Shown: positions 1 through 9,073 of the stretch, piece by piece | Position numbering within the stretch: the first letter of the stretch is position 1 | Layout: each line of letters opens with the position of its first letter | Source of the DNA: Methylorubrum suomiense | GTDB lineage: Bacteria > Pseudomonadota > Alphaproteobacteria > Rhizobiales > Beijerinckiaceae | Assembly: GCF_022179765.1 (NCBI RefSeq) | Contig: NZ_BPRE01000001.1 | Location: forward strand, 310,001-374,000 | Direction: 5' to 3' | Length of the DNA: 64,000 bases | The notes under the pieces: generated by a model | The model's input: only the letters and a program-made list of their open reading frames with translations | Told to the model about the DNA's origin: nothing | The model's database searches: none | Program-made: the position numbers and the translations under genes

Positions 1-1768
1 CGGAGGTCGAGGCGAAGCGTCCCTGCGCGGTCGAGAGGGCGATGCTCTGACCCTCGTCGAGATCCTGGGCGGCGGCGGCGGCCGAGCCCTGCATCGCGAT
101 CACGTCCTGCACGAAGGTCGCCACGCTGGAGGTGGTGGGCGCGTCGATGCCGCCGATTCCGCTCGCCGAGGAGAAGGTGCGCCGCGTCGTCGTCACGGCG
201 TCGTAGAGCGCCTGCGGCCGGGTCGCGTCCCCCGTGCTCGTGCCCGTGCCGGTGATGCCGACGAGGGCGGCGGCGTTACCCGCGACCGCCGGATTGATGC
301 TGATGCGCTGGGCGAAGCCCGTGAGCTGCGATCCCCCCTCGAACGAACCGGTGAACAGGGTTCCGGCCTTGCCGTCGACGAAGAGCGGGATCTGGGTCTT
401 GCCGCTGTTGATATCGGCCGCCGAGCTGACCTGCGTCACGCTGGCCGAGGCGGCGATCAGGCTCGCGCTGCCGCTGGCGACGATGCGCACCGCTCCGCTG
501 GCACCGCCCGGCGCCGCCGAGACCGCGTAGCCGCCCCCCGACAGAGCCTGACCGATGGCCGCAGCCATGGTCGCGGGGGCGCCGGCTCCGCTGCCGGGCA
601 GCCGGAACGGGATCACGGTCGCCTCGGAATCCTCCGTCCCCGCCGCCGGAACCGAGGCCGGCGGGGTGCCGGAGAACGGCATCAGGATGATGTTGCGCTG
701 CGTGCCGCCGTCCTGCACCGTCAGGGTGATCGCGTTGCCCGAGGACAGGCCGGTCAGGTCGATGTCGAGGGCCCCCGCCGTGCCGTCGGCGGGCTTCGAG
801 CCGGTGGCGACGCGGTCCGACATCGATCGGGCGAGGCCTGCGGCGAGATCGTCGAGCTGGCGCTGGGCCTGGGGCAGCACGGTGTCGCGCAGCTCGACCG
901 CCGCCGCGATCGAGCCGGAGCGGATCGCGCCCGAATCGATCAGGTCGATCTTGCCGCCTCCCGGGGTCGTCGCGACGATGGTGCCGACCCCGCTCTCGCT
1001 CGGATCGTTCGAGTAGAGCGCCCCCGCCGCGAGCGTGCCTCGGCCGGAGAAGCTCAGGGTCGCGGCGTTCTCGTGATCGACCAGGGTCACGCCCGACCCC
1101 GTCAGCACGCTGACGCTGCCGTCGTTCTGGGTCACCGCGTTGATGTCCATCAGGGCCGACAGGCTGTTCAGCGCCTGATCACGCTGGTCCTCGAGTTCGG
1201 GGCGGGCCGCATCGCTCTCCGGCGTGGTGCCGAGGCGTACGTTGAGCTTGGCGAGTTGCGCGAGCAGATTGCTGGCGTCCTTCGTATCGGTGGCAAGCTG
1301 CGCCTCGAGGCCCGAGCGCAGAGCCTGCACGCCGTTGGCGGCCGTCCCGATGGTCGAGGCGAGGCCGGACGCCGCCGAGATCACGGTGCTGCGGGCCGCC
1401 GTCGAGGTCGGGTTGGCGGCGAGCGATTGCAGCGAGAGGGTGAAGCTGTTGAACATGCCGTCGAGGGCGGACGGATCGCCCGGCCGGCCGTAGAGCGCGT
1501 CGAGTTGCGTGCGGATGCCCGACATCGTCGAGGTGTAGGCCGCCCCCGACGTCTCGGACCGCAGCTGCTTGAGCGCCGCCGCGTCGATCGCCCGGGTGAT
1601 GGTGCCGGAGGCCACGCCCGAATTGCCCGGCCCCGTGGTGATCGGCGAAAGGCTGCGCCGGACGTAGCCGACGGTGCCGACATTGGCGATGTTCTGGGAG
1701 ACGACCCCGATCTGAGACTGCGTCAGGCGCAGGCCCGCCGTTGCCGTCGTGAACGCGTCAAAGGCCAA
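1..1768 (-). CDS. flgK: Flagellar hook-associated protein FlgK, 3' end cut by window edge
   Basis: Forms the first hook-filament junction zone of the flagellum and is exported through the flagellar type III system. The N-terminus reads MAFDAFTTATAGLRLTQSQI followed by a VVSQNIANVGTVGYVRR stretch, the rod/hook-family N-terminal signature (ANxxTxGY-like). About 589 residues are visible without a stop; the C-terminal hook domain lies beyond position 1. No in-frame ATG is near, so the start is a TTG at 1768-1766, preceded by a strong GGGAGG ribosome site. It lies 87 bases downstream of flgE on the same strand, the usual flgE-flgK order. The identity rests on the N-terminal motif plus neighbour; the middle is Gly/Ala/Thr/Ser-rich like other FlgK proteins. 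Confidence 0.88.
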   Translation of the reverse strand, partial: MAFDAFTTATAGLRLTQSQIGVVSQNIANVGTVGYVRRSLSPITTGPGNSGVASGTITRAIDAAALKQLRSETSGAAYTSTMSGIRTQLDALYGRPGDPSALDGMFNSFTLSLQSLAANPTSTAARSTVISAASGLASTIGTAANGVQALRSGLEAQLATDTKDASNLLAQLAKLNVRLGTTPESDAARPELEDQRDQALNSLSALMDINAVTQNDGSVSVLTGSGVTLVDHENAATLSFSGRGTLAAGALYSNDPSESGVGTIVATTPGGGKIDLIDSGAIRSGSIAAAVELRDTVLPQAQRQLDDLAAGLARSMSDRVATGSKPADGTAGALDIDLTGLSSGNAITLTVQDGGTQRNIILMPFSGTPPASVPAAGTEDSEATVIPFRLPGSGAGAPATMAAAIGQALSGGGYAVSAAPGGASGAVRIVASGSASLIAASASVTQVSSAADINSGKTQIPLFVDGKAGTLFTGSFEGGSQLTGFAQRISINPAVAGNAAALVGITGTGTSTGDATRPQALYDAVTTTRRTFSSASGIGGIDAPTTSSVATFVQDVIAMQGSAAAAAQDLDEGQSIALSTAQGRFASTS

Positions 1769-1855
1769 GGCCGCCCTCCCTCTTCATGCCCGATGCCGCG
1801 TCCGGTCGGTCAACCGGGCGCGGCGATCTCCGCCGCCGAGGCGGAGAAAGCCGCC

Positions 1856-3226
1856 TCAGCGAATGACGTTGATCAGATCCGAGAGCATGCTCTGCGCGGT
1901 CGACATCACCCGGGTGTTGGCCGAATAGGCCTGCTGGGTGATGATCATCTTGGAGAATTCCGCGGCGACGTCGGTGTTCGATTGCTCGACATTGGCGCCC
2001 ACCACCGTGCTGTTGCGCAACCCGACGAGGGGCTCGCCCGAGGACGTCGTCTGCTGGTAGTTGCCGAGCGAGTCGGCCTTCAGTCCGTCGGGATTGGTGA
2101 ACTGCACCACCTGGACCCGGGCGAGATCGAGCGTCCTGCCGTTCGAGTAGGTGCCGCGGATCACTCCATCCTCGCCGACCTCGACCACGTTGAGCGAGCC
2201 GGAGGCGTAGCCGTCCTGCTTCAGAGTGCTGGTCGTCGCCGTGCCGCCGGACGAGGCGTACTGGGTCAGGCCGCCGCTGAGATCGAGGGTCAGCGAGGCG
2301 ACCGGGGTATTGTCGATGGTGAGGTCCGGGATCGTCAGGGTGCCGCCGGTCGGAGCAGAGAGCTGCCCGCTGGCGCCGAACTGGAAGGCCTGACCCAGAT
2401 TGGTCCAGCCGGTCTGGCTGCCCGAGACGCCCGGCTTGTCGGCGTAGAACAGGTTCCAGGTGTCCTTCGTGTCGCCGCTCGCATTGGCGACCTTGGCCCA
2501 CCGGGTCTTCAGGCTCACCGGCGCGCCCGCGGCGGTATAGACGGTGAGTTCGGGGCCGCCGATGCTGTTGTCGATCAGGGTCTGGGCATCGGAGGCGTCG
2601 ACCTTGCCGGTTCCGGTGCCGGAGAGCACCCGCGCATCCCGATCCGCGGCGAAGGCCGGCAGGAGGCCGTCATTGATCTTGGCTTGGGTGGTGGTCGGCG
2701 TCCGAGGGAGGTTGGCCGCGTAGGCGATCGTCGCCGTGGCCTTGGCCGGCAGAAGCCCGTTCGAGATCCGGATCGGGCCGTCCGAGATCGTCTGGCCGGT
2801 GGCCGGATCGAGACTCGCGCCGCTGAGATAGGAGCCCGCTCCGTTGACGAGGTAGCCGTCCTTATCCTGGGCGAAATCGCCGCGGCGGGTGAAGAGGTTC
2901 GACGCGGAGAAGTTCGTCGCCCCGCCGGAATCGGTGGTCTTCTTCTGGACAACGAAGAAGCCGTCCCCGTTGAGCGCCATGTTGGTCGCGACGCCGGTCT
3001 CCTTCAGGGAGCCCTGGATCGAGTTGGTCATCTCGGAATAGGCCGAGACCGAGCCGGAGACCTGATGCTTGGGATCCTGCTCGGCGATGAGATCGACGAA
3101 GCTGGTATCGATCCGCTTGTAGCCGGTGGTCTGCGAATTCGCGATGTTGCCGGAGATGTTGTCGAGGGAGAAGGCCTGCGCCTTCAAGCCTGAAACCGCT
3201 GTCTGCAGCGCGGTAAAGATGTCCAT
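1856..3226 (-). CDS. flgE: Flagellar hook protein FlgE
   Basis: Subunit of the flagellar hook, assembled outside the cell. It starts MDIFTALQTAVSGLKAQAF and carries the family motif NISGNIANSQTTGYKR. A second hallmark, the NGDGFFVV stretch, follows near residue 90, and the C-terminus ends in the helical VMSTAQSMLSDLINVIR segment typical of axial proteins. It is 456 residues. An upstream in-frame ATG exists at 3295, but the rod/hook N-terminus starts at 3226, so that start was chosen. Same strand and just upstream of flgK. The axial family (FlgE, FlgF, FlgG) is similar at both ends; length and position favour FlgE. Confidence 0.9.
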   Translation of the reverse strand: MDIFTALQTAVSGLKAQAFSLDNISGNIANSQTTGYKRIDTSFVDLIAEQDPKHQVSGSVSAYSEMTNSIQGSLKETGVATNMALNGDGFFVVQKKTTDSGGATNFSASNLFTRRGDFAQDKDGYLVNGAGSYLSGASLDPATGQTISDGPIRISNGLLPAKATATIAYAANLPRTPTTTQAKINDGLLPAFAADRDARVLSGTGTGKVDASDAQTLIDNSIGGPELTVYTAAGAPVSLKTRWAKVANASGDTKDTWNLFYADKPGVSGSQTGWTNLGQAFQFGASGQLSAPTGGTLTIPDLTIDNTPVASLTLDLSGGLTQYASSGGTATTSTLKQDGYASGSLNVVEVGEDGVIRGTYSNGRTLDLARVQVVQFTNPDGLKADSLGNYQQTTSSGEPLVGLRNSTVVGANVEQSNTDVAAEFSKMIITQQAYSANTRVMSTAQSMLSDLINVIR

Positions 3227-3363
3227 GGCCCTGGCTTCTCCGAAAGAACCGCTCGGGGCGGCCGTCTCCTGGAACACCGGTTCAGCAACCGCCATGCCAT
3301 GCCCAAGGTATTGATTTCGTTAGAGCGTTCGATCGAATACCCGGCAAATTCGGACCAAGCCGA

Positions 3364-3398
3364 CATTTCGGCCCGGCAGAACCTGCCGGGCCGAAATG
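3364..3398. repeat. Perfect 16-bp inverted repeat between flgE and the BLUF gene
   Basis: Positions 3364-3379 (CATTTCGGCCCGGCAG) are the exact reverse complement of 3383-3398, with a 3-base loop AAC. It lies in the 235-bp divergent region, 63 bases before the BLUF start and 137 bases before the flgE start. No T-run follows on either strand, so it is not a classical intrinsic terminator. It could be an operator for a dimeric regulator, a cruciform, or an RNA hairpin in the 5' leader of the BLUF gene. Confidence 0.9.
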
Positions 3399-3461
3399 CC
3401 GTTTACGCCCCGTTATGGGGAGCGCGCTATCCTTCCGGTCGGGATCGCTCGGACGAGACAG

Positions 3462-3929
3462 ATGAAAAGCAAGCGGACGAGCCTCGTCCACCTGATCTAC
3501 TTCTCACGTCTGAACCTTTCGGCCGATCCCGCTGCTCGCACCAAGCAGATCGGCGAGATCACCCGGCAGGCTCAGAAGAAGAACGAGTTCGCCGTCATCA
3601 CGAGCTTCCTCGTCATCGACGGCCCGTTCGCCGTCCAGGTGATCGAGGGTGAGCGGCTCTCGGTCCACGAGACGTTCCAGCGCATCGCCAGCGACAACCG
3701 CCATCGCGACGTTCAGATCGTCGAGTGGCGCGAGATCTCCAAACGCGAATTCGTCACCTCGTTCACCACGGTGACGCGCTCGGCGGCGAACGAGGTGCAT
3801 TTCGCCAAGTCCGGTCTGCTGCCCATGCTCCAGCGGGGCACGCCGAAGGGGGCCGTCATCCACGGCCTCGCCGTCACCCTCCAGGCCGAGTCGATGGCCA
3901 AGCAGGGCATCGACCACCTGTTCGTGTGA
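3462..3929 (+). CDS. BLUF-domain blue-light sensor
   Basis: Short BLUF (sensor of blue light using FAD) protein of 155 residues, cytoplasmic. The FAD-contacting residues expected for the family are seen: Tyr13 in LVHLIYFSRLN, Asn41 in KKNEFAVIT and Gln59 in FAVQVIEG. The Trp/Met pair near residue 104 in AppA is absent; the equivalent stretch reads REFVTSFTT. There is no effector domain, only about 50 residues after the core, so it must act through a partner. ATG at 3462 begins the BLUF fold; the frame is open further upstream without a better start. A CheY-like regulator begins 31 bases downstream and a GGDEF-EAL protein follows. Confidence 0.9.
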   Translation: MKSKRTSLVHLIYFSRLNLSADPAARTKQIGEITRQAQKKNEFAVITSFLVIDGPFAVQVIEGERLSVHETFQRIASDNRHRDVQIVEWREISKREFVTSFTTVTRSAANEVHFAKSGLLPMLQRGTPKGAVIHGLAVTLQAESMAKQGIDHLFV

Positions 3930-3960
3930 GGCAGACGCCTCCGAAGGGCCCCCCGAATCC

Positions 3961-4413
3961 ATGAGCGACACGCTTCCCATCCTGATCGTCGACGACCAGC
4001 CCAAGCTGATGCGGCTGGTCATCGAGTTGATGACGCGCCTCGGCTTCCCCGAGGTGGAGGGTGTGACCGACGGTCCCGAGGCGCTCGAGCGCCTGCGCGG
4101 GCGGCGCTACGCTCTGGTGATCTCGGATCTGAACATGGAGCCGATGGACGGGCTGCAGCTCCTGCGCGAGATCCGGGCGGACGATGCGCTGATGAACACG
4201 CCCTTCATCCTCACCGAGACCTCGTTCGACTTCGAGGACATCAACCTCGCCCACGTGGCCGGCGCCGACGCCTTCATCCTCAAGCCGTTCGACATCAATC
4301 TGCTCAAGACCAAGCTGAAGCAGGTGCTGAACCGCAAGCCCCGCCGCCGCGACGCGCCGCTGCCCACGGAATCGACGCTCAGCCAGGACTTCCCGCTGCT
4401 CGGCAAGTTCTGA
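3961..4413 (+). CDS. Single-domain CheY-like response regulator
   Basis: Receiver domain of 150 residues without a DNA-binding or enzymatic output. The acidic pocket is ILIVDDQPK (Asp11, Asp12), the phosphoacceptor is Asp56 in VISDLNMEPMDG, and the conserved Lys is in FILKPFD. The usual Thr/Ser position reads ILTETSFD. A basic tail (KPRRRDAP) and about 20 extra residues follow the fold. It is probably cotranscribed with the BLUF gene 31 bases upstream. Its kinase and partner are not in the immediate neighbourhood; the only orphan kinase in the window is the LOV kinase at 57 kb. Confidence 0.9.
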   Translation: MSDTLPILIVDDQPKLMRLVIELMTRLGFPEVEGVTDGPEALERLRGRRYALVISDLNMEPMDGLQLLREIRADDALMNTPFILTETSFDFEDINLAHVAGADAFILKPFDINLLKTKLKQVLNRKPRRRDAPLPTESTLSQDFPLLGKF

Positions 4414-4768
4414 GAGTCGAATCGTCCGGCGCCACACCGCGTCGGCGGCGCGCCGGGCACCGATCCGCCCGCGCTTTGAGGATCCGCCTCACCGCCCGGA
4501 GCGCGGATGCGGGGCAGACACGTCCCAAGGTTGCAAAGCCGAATCACGTGGGCAGGCCCCGACGGAAGGCCGCGATCCCCGTCCCGAATCGGCGCGAGGC
4601 GTGCCCTGATCGCGGGCGCTCTCCCGGACGCCTCCCCCGCCGCCCCGGCAAAACGCTCGTTTTGCGGCAATCGCCGGGATAAAAACGACTTCAACGGGCA
4701 TTTTGTGATACCCTCTTAACGTCAGCGCGCGCATTCTGGCCCCTGGAAGGAGCCGGCCCCTGACCATC
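4414..4768. other. Intergenic region with nested hairpin
   Basis: 355 bases without a convincing gene. At 4648-4655/4658-4665 a perfect GCAAAACG/CGTTTTGC inverted repeat sits inside a second one (CCCGGC at 4644-4649 with GCCGGG at 4673-4678). The following 4680-4720 stretch is locally A+T-rich and is the likely promoter region for the GGDEF-EAL gene. No terminator T-run was seen. Confidence 0.5.
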
Positions 4769-7153
4769 ATGCGATCGCCTGCCGAACAGCGTGCCGAAAG
4801 GGTCGTGCGGCCTCCCATGGAGGATCGGGTTGGGACGCGGGCCGATGCCGCTCGACCCGGATCGGCAACGATCCGCGCGCGCATCGCGCAGGCCGGCTTC
4901 CGGATCGGCCTGATCGTCGTCGCCCTCGCCGCGACTGCCCTCGTGACGACCGCCCTGGGAGCGCAGCTCGGCCCCGTCCTCGGGAGCGCGATCGTCGGCC
5001 TAGCCGCAGCGGTGGCGCTCGGTCTCGTCATCGTGATCCTGGCCCGCCTGGCCCGGAGCCTCGCCGACAGCGCCGCCATCGCCGGACGCCTTGCCGCCGC
5101 GGATGTCTCCACCGAGGGGACCGGCCTCGCCGAGTTCGATGCCCTGCTCGCACGGATCGCCGGCCTGCGGACGGCCTATGACGACTTGGCCGGGCAGCTC
5201 GCCGCCCTCCGTTCCGCCCCCGAGACCCGGATCGGTGCGGCGCTCGCCGCCGGCGCAACCATCCCCATGCGGCTGACCGACGCCGACGGGCGCTTGGCCT
5301 GGGCGGCACCCGCCGGCACGGTCCTGGCCGGTTCGGGATACGGGGGACGCGACGAGGAGGCGCTGACGGGGGACGGACGACGGTTCCGGGCCGAGCACGT
5401 GCCCGTCGCCGATGGCGGCAGGCTGACCCTGCTGTTCGACGTCACCGCCCTGACGCGGCGCGAGGCGGAATTGAGCGAGCGCCTCTACCGGATCGAGACG
5501 GCCCTCGACACCATGCCCCAGGGCTTCCTGCTCTACGACGCCGCGTACCGGCTGCTGGCCGTGAACCGGCGCTACCACGAGATTTTCCGCCTGCCGCCCG
5601 GCAGCATCATCGAGGGGATGGCCCCCACCGAGGTCTTGTCCCGCAACGCGGCGGCGGGCGCTCATCCGGACCGACTCCCGAACGGAGCCTTCGCCGAGGA
5701 GGATGGGGCGATGCGGGCCGATTCCATGTCCGCCCGGATCCAGCGCCTCGCCGATGGGCGCGTCGTCGCCATCGAGTCGCATCCCCTGCCCTGCGGCGGC
5801 AGCGCGTCGTTCTACGAGGACGTGACCGAGCGATGGCAGTCGGAGGCCCGCATCGCGCATATGGCGCGGCACGATGCCCTGACGGACCTGCCCAACCGCC
5901 TGCTCCTGCGGGAGCGGATCGAGGGCGCCATCACCCTTGCCCGCCGCAACACCGGCTTCGCGGTGTTGTGCCTCGACCTCGACAACTTCAAGCAGGTCAA
6001 CGACACCCTCGGCCACGGGGTCGGCGACGAGTTGCTGCGGGCGGTGACGCACCGCCTCCGGGCCTGCCTGCGCGACGTCGACACGGTGGCACGGCTCGGC
6101 GGCGACGAGTTCGCGATCATTCAGGCCTGCGTCGAAAGCGCGGCGGAAGCCGGAACCCTGGCCCGTCGGATCATCGAGGTGGTGAGCGCGCCCTATACCC
6201 TGACGCACCACGCCGTCACGGTCGGCGTGAGCATCGGCATCGCCCTCGCCCCCGGCGACGGGCTTGAGCCGGACCGGCTGATGCAATGCGCCGACGTCGC
6301 GCTCTATCGCGCCAAGGCGGATGGGCGCGGCATCTACCGCTTCTTCGAGGCCGAGATGGATGCCCGCCTCCAGGCCCGGCGCGCCCTGGAACTCGACCTG
6401 CGCGCCGCCTTCGAGGCGGAGGCCTTCGATCTGCACTACCAGCCGATCTACGATCTGACGGCCGAGCGCATCTGCGGCTTCGAGGCGCTTTTGCGCTGGA
6501 ATCATCCCCTGCGCGGCCGGGTCTCGCCCACCGAATTCGTGCCGCTCGCCGAGGAGATCGGCCTGATCGTGCCGTTGGGCGAATGGGTTCTGCGCCGCGC
6601 CTGCCGCGAGGCGGCGGGCTGGCCGGACGACCTCAAGCTCGCCGTGAACGTCTCGGCGGCGCAGTTCACCTCCGTCGGGCTCATCACCATGGTGCGGGAC
6701 GCCCTGGCCGAGAGCCATCTGCCCGCCCATCGCCTCGAACTCGAAATCACCGAGGGCGTGCTGCTGGTGAACGGCAACGCCACGGTCGCGATCCTGCACG
6801 GGCTGCGGGGCCTGGGCACCCGCATCGCCATGGACGATTTCGGCACGGGCTACTCGTCGCTGAGCTACCTGCGCAGCTTCCCCTTCGACAAGATGAAGGT
6901 CGATCGCTGCTTCACCCGCGATCTCATGGCCGAGCCCGGCTCCGGCTTCATCGTGCGGGCGGTCATCAGCCTCGCCTCCAGCCTCGGCATGATCACGACG
7001 GCGGAGGGCGTCGAAACCCCCGAGCAGCTCGCCCGCCTGCGCGAGGAGGGCTGCAACGAGGCGCAGGGCTACCTGTTCAGCCCGCCGGTGCCCGCCTCCG
7101 AGGTGCCCGCCCTGCTGGAAACCTGGAACGGCGGCGGGCGCCGCGCGGCCTGA
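4769..7153 (+). CDS. Membrane PAS-GGDEF-EAL cyclic-di-GMP enzyme
   Basis: Bifunctional-type c-di-GMP protein of 794 residues. Two membrane segments lie at about 44-64 and 70-93, a PAS-like segment (MPQGFLLYD) at about 235-350, GGDEF at about 365-530 with an intact GGDEF motif at 444-448, and EAL at about 545-785 with E572-A-L in GFEALLRWNHP. The EAL domain keeps NVSAAQF, ITEG, MDDFGTGYSSL and KMKVD-type motifs, so phosphodiesterase activity is likely; the cyclase half also looks intact. ATG 4769 follows a GGAAGGAG ribosome site at a long spacing, and an in-frame ATG at 4817 is an alternative. Downstream of the BLUF/receiver pair, so light-controlled motility is a reasonable but unproven idea. 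Confidence 0.9.
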   Translation: MRSPAEQRAERVVRPPMEDRVGTRADAARPGSATIRARIAQAGFRIGLIVVALAATALVTTALGAQLGPVLGSAIVGLAAAVALGLVIVILARLARSLADSAAIAGRLAAADVSTEGTGLAEFDALLARIAGLRTAYDDLAGQLAALRSAPETRIGAALAAGATIPMRLTDADGRLAWAAPAGTVLAGSGYGGRDEEALTGDGRRFRAEHVPVADGGRLTLLFDVTALTRREAELSERLYRIETALDTMPQGFLLYDAAYRLLAVNRRYHEIFRLPPGSIIEGMAPTEVLSRNAAAGAHPDRLPNGAFAEEDGAMRADSMSARIQRLADGRVVAIESHPLPCGGSASFYEDVTERWQSEARIAHMARHDALTDLPNRLLLRERIEGAITLARRNTGFAVLCLDLDNFKQVNDTLGHGVGDELLRAVTHRLRACLRDVDTVARLGGDEFAIIQACVESAAEAGTLARRIIEVVSAPYTLTHHAVTVGVSIGIALAPGDGLEPDRLMQCADVALYRAKADGRGIYRFFEAEMDARLQARRALELDLRAAFEAEAFDLHYQPIYDLTAERICGFEALLRWNHPLRGRVSPTEFVPLAEEIGLIVPLGEWVLRRACREAAGWPDDLKLAVNVSAAQFTSVGLITMVRDALAESHLPAHRLELEITEGVLLVNGNATVAILHGLRGLGTRIAMDDFGTGYSSLSYLRSFPFDKMKVDRCFTRDLMAEPGSGFIVRAVISLASSLGMITTAEGVETPEQLARLREEGCNEAQGYLFSPPVPASEVPALLETWNGGGRRAA

Positions 7154-7195
7154 GGGTCTGCCCGGCGGGGCGCACGGCCCGGCGCCGGACGGCCG

Positions 7196-8200
7196 TTACG
7201 CGGCCTCGGCCGCCCGGGCCGGCGGACGCTCGCGCGACACCTTCGCCACCGCCGCGCGCAGCGTCGAGAGGTCGGCATCCGGCGCCATCCCGGCCGTGGC
7301 GAGGTGCCGGCGAAAGGCCCGCGCGCCGGGCCGCCCGTTGAACAGGCCGAGCATGTGGCGGGTGAAGGCGTGGAGCCGCATCCCGCGCGCGAGGGCATCG
7401 TGGATCGTCGGCGCCAGCGCCTCGACCGCCGCGAAGGCATCGGGAACGGGCGCGGGCTCGCCGAAGATCTCGGGATCGACCTCGAGCAGGAGCGCCGGCT
7501 CGGTATAGGCGGCGCGCCCGATCATCACCCCATCGACTTCGGCCAGCCGGTCGCAGGCGTCCCCGATCGTTCGGACGCCGCCATTGATCGCGATCGGCAG
7601 ATCGGGCCGGGTCGCCTTGAGGCGCGCGACCCGCCCGTAATCGAGGGGTGGCACGTCGCGGTTCTCCCGCGGCGACAGGCCCTTCAGCCAAGCCTTCCGC
7701 GCATGCACGATCAGCCCGTCGACCCCCGCCGCCACGACCGCCCCGGCCAGGGCGTCGAGGGCCTCCTCCGTGTCCTGATCATCGACCCCGAGGCGGCACT
7801 TCACCGTCACCGGCACGGAGACGGCGGCCTTCATCGCCGCCACGCAATCGCCGACCAGCGCCGGTTCGCGCATCAGGCAGGCCCCGAAGCGGCCATCCTG
7901 CACCCGGTCCGACGGGCAGCCGACATTGAGATTGACCTCGGCATAGCCGAACGCCTCCGCGATCCGCGCGGCGCGGGCGAGATCGCCCGGATCGGAGCCC
8001 CCCAGCTGCACCGCCACCGGTTGCTCGACCGCGTCGAAGCCGAGCAGCCGCTCGCGATCCCCGTGCAGCACCGCCCCGGTGGTCACCATCTCGGTGTAGA
8101 GCCGGGCGCGACGCGAGAGGACCCGGTGGAACGCCCGGCATTGCCGGTCGGTCCAATCCATCATCGGGGCGACGGAGAAGCGGAGATCCTGCGCGATCAT
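7196..8200 (-). CDS. dusA: tRNA-dihydrouridine synthase A
   Basis: FMN-dependent enzyme that reduces uridine to dihydrouridine in the tRNA D-loop. It begins with FSVAPMMDWTDRQCR; the catalytic Cys95 lies in NLNVGCPSDRVQ, and the FMN-phosphate stretch is INGGVRT plus DGVMIGRAAY. It is 334 residues, usual for DusA. The frame stays open far upstream, but the family N-terminus fixes the start at 8200. Its start lies 7 bases after the ureE stop, so the two are probably cotranscribed. Confidence 0.95.
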   Translation of the reverse strand: MIAQDLRFSVAPMMDWTDRQCRAFHRVLSRRARLYTEMVTTGAVLHGDRERLLGFDAVEQPVAVQLGGSDPGDLARAARIAEAFGYAEVNLNVGCPSDRVQDGRFGACLMREPALVGDCVAAMKAAVSVPVTVKCRLGVDDQDTEEALDALAGAVVAAGVDGLIVHARKAWLKGLSPRENRDVPPLDYGRVARLKATRPDLPIAINGGVRTIGDACDRLAEVDGVMIGRAAYTEPALLLEVDPEIFGEPAPVPDAFAAVEALAPTIHDALARGMRLHAFTRHMLGLFNGRPGARAFRRHLATAGMAPDADLSTLRAAVAKVSRERPPARAAEAA

Positions 8201-8207
8201 GCGCGGA

Positions 8208-8849
8208 TCAGTGCCGGTGGCCGTGTCGGTCGTGATCGTGGTCATGCCCGTGCGCGTGGTCATGGGAGTGATCATGGTCGTGCGAATGATCATGGGAATG
8301 CGCGTGACCGTGGTCATGCCCGTGGTCATGTGCGTGATCGTGCCCATGATCATGCTTTTCGGCGTGATGATGGTGCCCGTGGTCGTGTCCATGATCGTGC
8401 GAATGATCGTGGCCGCAGGTGCTGTGGTCGTGGGCGGCCTTCTCGGGGCGGAAGGCCCGCGACACCGGCTCGGCGGCGCAGCCGGAGCCGCGCACCAGCT
8501 CCGCCGCGCTCGCCGGCACGTAGAGCACCTCGGCGCCGACCTCGGCCGGGACGTGGCTGCCGCCGAGCTGCCAGGCGAGGCGCAGGAGCCGGGCCGGGCT
8601 GCCCGCGCGCACTTCGAGGAGCGCCTCCTCGGCGGCGAGCACGCCGACGAGCCGCCCGTCCTCCAGGCGCAGCGCATCACCATCCTCCAGGCCCGAGGCC
8701 CGCTCCAGGGCCAGATCGATGCAAAGCCCGCCCGCCGTGTGGAAATGGGCATGGCCCTGCGCGCGGGCCGCGTGATCGAGGGTGACCGTGTCGACGACCT
8801 GATCGGGCCGGACGGCGGCCTTGCGGACGATCTGACGGGCTGTGGGCAT
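8208..8849 (-). CDS. ureE: Urease accessory protein UreE with very long His/Asp tail
   Basis: Nickel-binding metallochaperone for urease. Residues 1 to about 135 form the UreE fold, including an AWQLGGSHVPAEV segment matching the family's LGNRHxP region. The last 75 or so residues are a His-Asp-Gly/Ala/Ser run in which about half the residues are His, a nickel-binding tail. It is 213 residues from ATG 8849; an upstream ATG (8909) would add a poorly matching extension. No other urease gene is in the window, so it is detached from its operon and lies next to dusA. The tail may serve nickel storage. Confidence 0.85.
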   Translation of the reverse strand: MPTARQIVRKAAVRPDQVVDTVTLDHAARAQGHAHFHTAGGLCIDLALERASGLEDGDALRLEDGRLVGVLAAEEALLEVRAGSPARLLRLAWQLGGSHVPAEVGAEVLYVPASAAELVRGSGCAAEPVSRAFRPEKAAHDHSTCGHDHSHDHGHDHGHHHHAEKHDHGHDHAHDHGHDHGHAHSHDHSHDHDHSHDHAHGHDHDHDRHGHRH

Positions 8850-9073
8850 GGCATCCTCGGTCGAAGGAACGGCGGCGGGCGCGGACGGCGCAGACCGACG
8901 TTTTTGCAACAGGTGCGCATCAGATGGCAGGCGCGGGCCGAAATGTCATGTCCCGGCGCGAACCAGCCGCAATCTTGGCCGTTTCGTCTGCCGGTGCTGT
9001 GAGACCACCGGTGCCCGGCGGGGTCGTCCCGCGACGAGGCCGGAGCGCCGATGCACAAGGGAGTTGCACGACC

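Noticed and set aside
1073..3193. Plus-strand open frame of about 700 codons opposite flgE and flgK
   Set aside because: It is Arg/Gly/Ala-rich with no domain, antisense to well-supported flagellar genes; long antisense frames are expected at 70% G+C.
8213..8430. CATGATCGTG-like repeats
   Set aside because: These are codons for the UreE His/Asp tail, not a DNA repeat or CRISPR array.
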